A DNA stretch of 52,193 nucleotides from IMG/VR virus record IMGVR_UViG_3300017728_000013, positions 1 through 52,193 of that record; one strand, written 5' to 3'. Below the pieces are notes generated by a model. It was not told the origin of the DNA and ran no database searches. It worked only from the letters and a program-made list of their open reading frames with translations. The first letter of the stretch is position 1; each line of letters begins with the position of its first letter. Below are positions 47,844 to 52,193 of the stretch, piece after piece. The position numbers and the translations under genes are program-made. This stretch comes from a virus.

Positions 47844-48935
47844 TTGCCTAAACTTCCACGCTATGTACAAGAACGAGAATCACCCTCTGGGGTGATCTCA
47901 TACCGCTTCAACCCACCTCAGATGTTAGTCGATGAGGGTCTGGTTAAACGTGAGGAGTATGGGAGTGACCTAAAGCAGGTGCGTCAGATTGTCCGTAAGC
48001 ATAACAAGGCTATTGATGCGTGGCGTGAAGAACAACTTAAGGTTGGGCATATCAAGTCGAGCAGCAAGGTCACAGACCTTATTAACTTTTACTATAGGTC
48101 TAATGATTTCAATATGTTACGTGATACAACTAAGGTGGACTACAGGTACTTTCTTACCATACTGCACCAGACAATGGGTGGTCGTAAGTTTGAACACGTT
48201 ACCGCTAAGGTTGCAAAGAGGGCATATGAAGAATGGGTCAAACGTGGTGTAAGTTTTGCTAATCATGCGGCAACCTGTGCAAGTAGGGTGTACAACTATG
48301 CGATACAGATGGAGCATACCACATATAATCCTTGGGCTAACATCAAGCGTAAGTCTCCACCTCAACGAAAGGTGGTATGGACACACGACAATGTGGTTAG
48401 ATTTCTTGAGGTTGCTTACAGTGACTTTGAGTACAGGAGTGTGGGTCTGATTGTTCAGATGGCATACGAGTGGTGTCAGCGACTAGGTGACATGCGTATG
48501 TTACAATGGCATAGCCTAGATCTTGAAGGTAAGAGGCTTAACCTTGAGCAGAGCAAGCGTAGATCTGACGTGTCACTACCAGTATCAGATGATCTGTGTG
48601 AGATGTTGAAGGAGCAACGGGCTATGTATCAGACGCTTACTCATTTCGTAGTACCTCATCCTAGACCTATGGGTAGGGTGTACAAACCATATGCTATGGA
48701 ACGACTATCCAAAGTGGGTAGAAGGGTCATGCGGTTAGCTGAACTACCAGAAGAGCTACGTCTTATGGACTTGCGTAGGACTGGTGTAACACAGATGGTT
48801 GAGGCAGGTGTATCATTGCCCCAAGTCATGGCGGTGACAGGACACAATCATGTGTCTTCTGTGAAACCATATGTGAAACATACTTACGTCAGTGCAAATA
48901 ATGCATTGACACAACGAAACGAATCACTTATATAA
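47844..48935 (+). CDS. int: Tyrosine recombinase / integrase
   Basis: 363 residues, TTG start right after the previous stop with ggagg 10 bases upstream. An N-terminal arm, an SAM-like core-binding domain (about 70-165) and a catalytic domain. Catalytic residues: R213 (QRLGDM), K238, R311, H334 (TGH) and Y343. The histidine of the HxxR box is replaced by M308 (M-D-L-R). It is directly followed by primase and helicase. No repressor or excisionase is seen, so temperate life is not shown; it may process replication or packaging DNA. Confidence 0.88.
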   Translation: MPKLPRYVQERESPSGVISYRFNPPQMLVDEGLVKREEYGSDLKQVRQIVRKHNKAIDAWREEQLKVGHIKSSSKVTDLINFYYRSNDFNMLRDTTKVDYRYFLTILHQTMGGRKFEHVTAKVAKRAYEEWVKRGVSFANHAATCASRVYNYAIQMEHTTYNPWANIKRKSPPQRKVVWTHDNVVRFLEVAYSDFEYRSVGLIVQMAYEWCQRLGDMRMLQWHSLDLEGKRLNLEQSKRRSDVSLPVSDDLCEMLKEQRAMYQTLTHFVVPHPRPMGRVYKPYAMERLSKVGRRVMRLAELPEELRLMDLRRTGVTQMVEAGVSLPQVMAVTGHNHVSSVKPYVKHTYVSANNALTQRNESLI

Positions 48936-48969
48936 TCGAACTAAGTGAGCAACACAGAAAGATTATACA

Positions 48970-49737
48970 ATGAATATTAACAGTATACTGAATGATATAT
49001 CACTATCTAATGGTGAAACTAAACGTATGACATGTCCTAAATGTAATGGGCGTAATACGTTTACAATCACTAACAATATGGGATCAATTATTTGGAACTG
49101 TTACAAGGCTGGGTGTGGTACGTCAGGTGGTACACGTACTCAGCTATCTGCTGATGACATACGTAAGAGCTTAGGTTCTGTTGCAGAAGAGACACACGCT
49201 GTATCTTTTTCCAAGCCAGACTATTTGGTGCGGGATCACTTAAAGATACGTGACTTCTGTGACAAGTGGGATCTTGACCCCAAGGTATTGGGTCTTATGT
49301 ATGATGTAAAAGAACATCGTGTAGTGTTCCCTGTTATACACGATGGAGTAATGGTCGATGCTACAGGCAGATCGTTGGGCATCCGTATTCCTAAGTGGAA
49401 ACGCTATGGAAAAAACAGATTGCCCTACGCTCATGGATGTGGTAAAACGGCTGTAGTGGTTGAGGACTGCGTAAGTGCAGCGGCTATTGGTAGTGATGTA
49501 TTTGTCGGGGTGGCAGTGTTGGGTACATCATTAACTGACGCACACAAGACGTACTTGTCGCAGTTCTCAACTATTATTATTGCGCTTGACCCTGACGCAT
49601 TACCTAAGACACTGCAATTCGCAAGAGAGTTACGTGGCTACGTATCCACGATAAAAGTTTTACGTATCAATGACGATCTAAAGTATCGTGACCCCACAGA
49701 CATACTAAGTCTGACAACACTAGGAGATAATGTATAA
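48970..49737 (+). CDS. DNA primase (zinc finger and TOPRIM)
   Basis: 255 residues. Zinc-binding C22, C25, C44 and C49 at the N-terminus, a primase core in the middle, TOPRIM acids E165-D166 (VVVED) and D207/D209 (ALDPD). It corresponds to the primase half of T7 gp4, here a separate gene. It makes primers for lagging-strand synthesis. The stop overlaps the helicase ATG by one base, so the two are made together. Confidence 0.9.
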   Translation: MNINSILNDISLSNGETKRMTCPKCNGRNTFTITNNMGSIIWNCYKAGCGTSGGTRTQLSADDIRKSLGSVAEETHAVSFSKPDYLVRDHLKIRDFCDKWDLDPKVLGLMYDVKEHRVVFPVIHDGVMVDATGRSLGIRIPKWKRYGKNRLPYAHGCGKTAVVVEDCVSAAAIGSDVFVGVAVLGTSLTDAHKTYLSQFSTIIIALDPDALPKTLQFARELRGYVSTIKVLRINDDLKYRDPTDILSLTTLGDNV

Positions 49738-50960
49738 TGGAACTATCACTCATCCGCAGTCTTATGGACAAGGAATTTTACGACGAGCATCGAGGTGCAC
49801 GTTGTCCTGATCGCTTGTTCAGTAAAGATGTTCAGAAGATCAAGCAGTCTATCGACAAGGCTATGTCAACCTACGAGCGTAGCGTCACTCCTGCTGAAAT
49901 CGAAGCCTTGTTCATGGCTAACAACCCTACACTTACTACAGCACAGAAACAGGCGTACTCTGCCTTGTTCTACAAGGTAGCCAAAGAAGTACCTATGGGC
50001 AGTGACATAGCACAAGAGGTGCTATCTAAGTTATTTCAACAGGTAATTGGTGAGGACATTGCCAATCTTGGCTTTGATTATGTCAACGGTAGCAAGTCTA
50101 CGTTGGAGCCATTACGCCTTATGCTTGAGCAGTACGGCGATGACTTCACGCCTAACCTCAAGGTGGAGTGGGAAGACATTGACCTTGACACTATCCTTGC
50201 ACTCAATGACCTTGAGACACGTTGGACGTTCAACATCCCAACCCTTACACGTAAGGTTGAGGGCATCAATGCTGGTCACTTGGTAGAGGTAGGGGCGCGC
50301 CCTAACACAGGTAAGACATCCTTCCATGCCTCACTTGTAGCTGGGCCTAATGGCTTCTGTGCACAGGGCGCACGTGTCGTTATCATGTGTAATGAAGAAG
50401 GCTATCATCGTGTAGTACACCGCTACATTACAGCATGTACTGGCATGGACAAGTATGAGGTAGCTAAGAACAGAGACAAGGCTCTAGCTATGTTCAACAA
50501 GATACGTCCACAGTTGATGTTCAAGGATGCAACAGGACGTGACATGAACTGGGTCGAGTCTGTGTGCAAGTCATACAAGCCTGACATAGTTATACTAGAC
50601 ATGGGTGACAAGTTTGCTCGCACTGCTGGCTTCTCACGTCCTGACGAAGCACTCAAAGCTAACGCTATTCATGCAAGGCAGATTGCCAAGCAGCAAGAGT
50701 GTGCCATGTTCTACATGTCTCAGCTATCTGCTGATGCAGAGGGTAAGGTTGTACTCAACCAAGCTATGATGGAAGGCTCACGTACAGGTAAGGCAGCGGA
50801 AGCTGACCTCATGCTGATGATCTCTAAGAACCCTACAGTTGAAGGGCAAGAGGAAGAAGATAACCAACGCCACATCAATGTGGTAAAGAACAAATTGTCA
50901 GGGTGGCATGGTATTGTGCACACTGATTTGGAATACAAGATAGGAAGGTACGTAGCATGA
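49737..50960 (+). CDS. Replicative DNA helicase (DnaB/gp4-like)
   Basis: 407 residues. The N-terminal ~150 residues are helical; Walker A GARPNTGKT at 186-194, a MCNEEGYHRVVHRY motif at about 217-230 and Walker B VILDMG (D288), then motifs near YMSQLSADAEGK and the KNKLSG end, as in RecA-fold hexameric helicases. It unwinds the fork with the primase. Overlaps the next gene by 4 bases. Confidence 0.92.
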   Translation: MELSLIRSLMDKEFYDEHRGARCPDRLFSKDVQKIKQSIDKAMSTYERSVTPAEIEALFMANNPTLTTAQKQAYSALFYKVAKEVPMGSDIAQEVLSKLFQQVIGEDIANLGFDYVNGSKSTLEPLRLMLEQYGDDFTPNLKVEWEDIDLDTILALNDLETRWTFNIPTLTRKVEGINAGHLVEVGARPNTGKTSFHASLVAGPNGFCAQGARVVIMCNEEGYHRVVHRYITACTGMDKYEVAKNRDKALAMFNKIRPQLMFKDATGRDMNWVESVCKSYKPDIVILDMGDKFARTAGFSRPDEALKANAIHARQIAKQQECAMFYMSQLSADAEGKVVLNQAMMEGSRTGKAAEADLMLMISKNPTVEGQEEEDNQRHINVVKNKLSGWHGIVHTDLEYKIGRYVA

Positions 50961-51388
50961 ACAACTATTTGTATACAAGCATTGGGCTTGTGGTATTTTA
51001 CATTGGCCTCAAGATGTTTAGCGGCGGTATGAAAAGCATGGGTAACATAGATCACTTGCAGTGGTTCTTGGGCAATCCTATCTACATGTTCTTTGGGGCA
51101 ATCGTTATGACACTGGCATGGCAGAGTAGTAGTCTTAGCACTACAGCTATCATCGCCTTGGTTGCATCAGGTGTGCTACCCTTACCTTCTGCTGTGGCTG
51201 CTGTGCTTGGGGCTAACATAGGTACTACAGGTACGATCTGGTTGGCTGGTCTGTTAGTGTCTGACGGTATGCCAAGAGGAGACACCTTGCGTATTGCACT
51301 GATACACACTGGTGTTAATCTTTTGATGGCACTAAGTCTATTGCCATTCGTAAACCACATAGCTAAGTTTGTGGGGAGAGTAGGATGA
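50957..51388 (+). CDS. Single-repeat Na+/phosphate cotransporter-like membrane protein
   Basis: 143 residues, about four membrane segments. Q56-S57-S58-S59 lies in the WQSSSLSTTAIIALVASG segment and GANIGTT at 85-91; both are hallmarks of the PNaS (NptA/SLC34) Na/Pi cotransporter family. Bacterial family members carry two such repeats and are over 300 residues; here only one is present, so it must dimerise to work or has another role. It could aid phosphate uptake during infection. Coupled to helicase by ATGA and to the next tiny TM gene. Confidence 0.85.
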   Translation: MNNYLYTSIGLVVFYIGLKMFSGGMKSMGNIDHLQWFLGNPIYMFFGAIVMTLAWQSSSLSTTAIIALVASGVLPLPSAVAAVLGANIGTTGTIWLAGLLVSDGMPRGDTLRIALIHTGVNLLMALSLLPFVNHIAKFVGRVG

Positions 51389-51474
51389 TAGGAGAAGCAT
51401 TGACAGCACTTATGATACTGTTATTTCTTATCTGCGGTATAGTATATATAATAATTAGCGAGGTAAATAAATGA
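51385..51474 (+). CDS. Tiny single-TM protein (29 aa)
   Basis: ATG at 51385 overlaps the transporter stop as ATGA, and its own TGA overlaps the ThyX ATG the same way. The product is 29 residues, almost all one membrane helix (ALTALMILLFLICGIVYIIISEV). Coupling on both sides makes it likely to be translated. It may be a partner of the transporter repeat. Confidence 0.62.
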   Translation: MIGEALTALMILLFLICGIVYIIISEVNK

Positions 51475-52115
51475 TACAAACATTTTACGTAGACCACATG
51501 GGTACAGACTTATCTGTGGCTAATGCGGCAAGAGTAAGTTTTGGTAAGCGTAGCGAGATGGATACGAGTGACGTATGGGGGCCACCTAAGTTGAAAGACA
51601 AGGATGCCAAGCTCATACGTTACCTCGCCAAGCACAAGCACATCAGCCCCTTTGGGCACTGCTTTGCCAGCTTCCACGTTAAGGCACCTGTGTTTGTGGC
51701 ACGTCAGCTAGTCAAGCATAAGTTCCTACGGTGGAATGAGATCAGCCGTAGGTATGTAGACCATGAGCCTGAGTTCTATCAGCCAACAGAGTGGCGTGGA
51801 CGTAGTCTTGATAAGAAGCAAGGTAGTGCAGGTAAAGTAACGGTATCTGACAACGGCTTTAATGAAATTGCAATGACTGAGTATGAGTTCCTACTAGACG
51901 TAGGGGTATGCCCAGAGCAAGCACGTATGGTACTGCCACAGAGCATGGTCACTGAGTGGTACTGGTCAGGTAGCTTGGATGCATTTGCTGACATGTGCAA
52001 CCTACGATGTAAGCCTGACACACAGTACGAGACACAGGTTGTAGCTGGGCACATTGACACAGAGATGACTAAGCTGTTCCCTGTATCATGGGAAGCATTA
52101 AGGGAGAATGAATGA
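51471..52115 (+). CDS. thyX: Flavin-dependent thymidylate synthase
   Basis: 214 residues. It has the ThyX fold motifs: SVANAARVSFG, FGHCFASFHV, PVFVARQLV and the signature region K82-H-K-F-L-R-W-N-E-I-S-R-R-Y95, equivalent to RHRxxSxNExSxRY. Here both signature arginines are lysines and the first serine is R87. The C-terminal half has VLPQSMVTEWYWSGSLDAFADMCNLR. It makes dTMP using FAD and methylene-tetrahydrofolate, complementing the reductase for dTTP supply. Confidence 0.94.
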   Translation: MIQTFYVDHMGTDLSVANAARVSFGKRSEMDTSDVWGPPKLKDKDAKLIRYLAKHKHISPFGHCFASFHVKAPVFVARQLVKHKFLRWNEISRRYVDHEPEFYQPTEWRGRSLDKKQGSAGKVTVSDNGFNEIAMTEYEFLLDVGVCPEQARMVLPQSMVTEWYWSGSLDAFADMCNLRCKPDTQYETQVVAGHIDTEMTKLFPVSWEALRENE

Positions 52116-52193
52116 TGAGAGGTAATATTGACGGTGCAATCAAGGCGTCAGCTATTGTAGCTTTACTGATCGCTGCACCACCAGTACTGATAG
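52112..52193 (+). CDS. Small membrane protein, 3'-truncated by window edge
   Basis: ATG at 52112 overlaps the ThyX stop as ATGA (a second ATG at 52115 is also possible). 27 residues visible: a short polar start, then a hydrophobic helix (ASAIVALLIAAPPVLI) that runs off the window. The gene continues to the right. Not recognised. Confidence 0.6.
   Translation, partial: MMRGNIDGAIKASAIVALLIAAPPVLI

Noticed and set aside
47844-48935. Integrase as proof of a temperate phage with attP
   Set aside because: No tRNA-like attachment core, repressor or excisionase was recognised; such integrase genes also occur in phages known only as lytic.

Overview
The window looks like most of the genome of a tailed phage (short-tailed, podovirus-like) of a marine alphaproteobacterium. 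The basis is: T7-style tail tube genes; a GTA-type three-TM holin and a DUF1127 gene, both families typical of Alphaproteobacteria; a B12-dependent ribonucleotide reductase; ThyX; and a gene set (Cas4-like exonuclease, T7-type endonuclease I, NrdJ, glutaredoxin, MazG, integrase, split primase and helicase) like that of the HMO-2011-type phages of SAR116, Roseobacter and related hosts. No RNA polymerase gene is seen. The base composition is moderate (roughly 40 % GC by eye), which argues against a SAR11 host. Genus-level assignment is inference.

Layout. (1) 1-6266, plus strand: nucleic-acid and nucleotide metabolism, from a gene cut by the left edge to MazG. (2) 6272-6291: a bidirectional terminator between convergent operons. 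(3) 6295-41169, minus strand: the late module, transcribed right to left. In reading order it holds small conserved proteins, a DUF1127 gene, two holin-like membrane proteins, a GH108 lysozyme, two small HTH proteins before the large terminase, portal, scaffold, major capsid, a very large S74-chaperoned tail fibre, an apparently swapped fibre cassette, the two tail tube proteins, more fibres, and large putative ejection proteins. (4) 41170-42172: a 1-kb divergent control region with iteron-like repeats, palindromes, candidate promoters and a long hairpin. (5) 42173-52193, plus strand: many small early genes, an HhH-GPD-like protein, a SleB-type hydrolase, DUF932, a tyrosine recombinase, primase, helicase, a single-repeat Na/Pi cotransporter, ThyX, and a gene cut by the right edge.

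Both edges cut plus-strand genes, and no replicative DNA polymerase is present, although phages of this type place one between ThyX and the exonuclease. The simplest reading is a circular map in which the right edge continues to the left edge through a short missing piece carrying the polymerase. The genome would then be two opposed transcription units diverging at about 41.2-42.2 kb and meeting at 6.28 kb.

The most unusual part is the control region and the first early genes. A 14-bp palindrome (GTCCRACGTTGGAC) occurs five times between 41875 and 44467. Three copies lie inside three different small genes, always in the same reading frame, so three otherwise different proteins carry the hexapeptide KS(N/D)VGP. 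Next to it are three iteron-like ~24-bp repeats, a 12-bp palindrome touching a perfect -10 box, a row of small hairpins and an 84-nt imperfect hairpin just before the first early gene.
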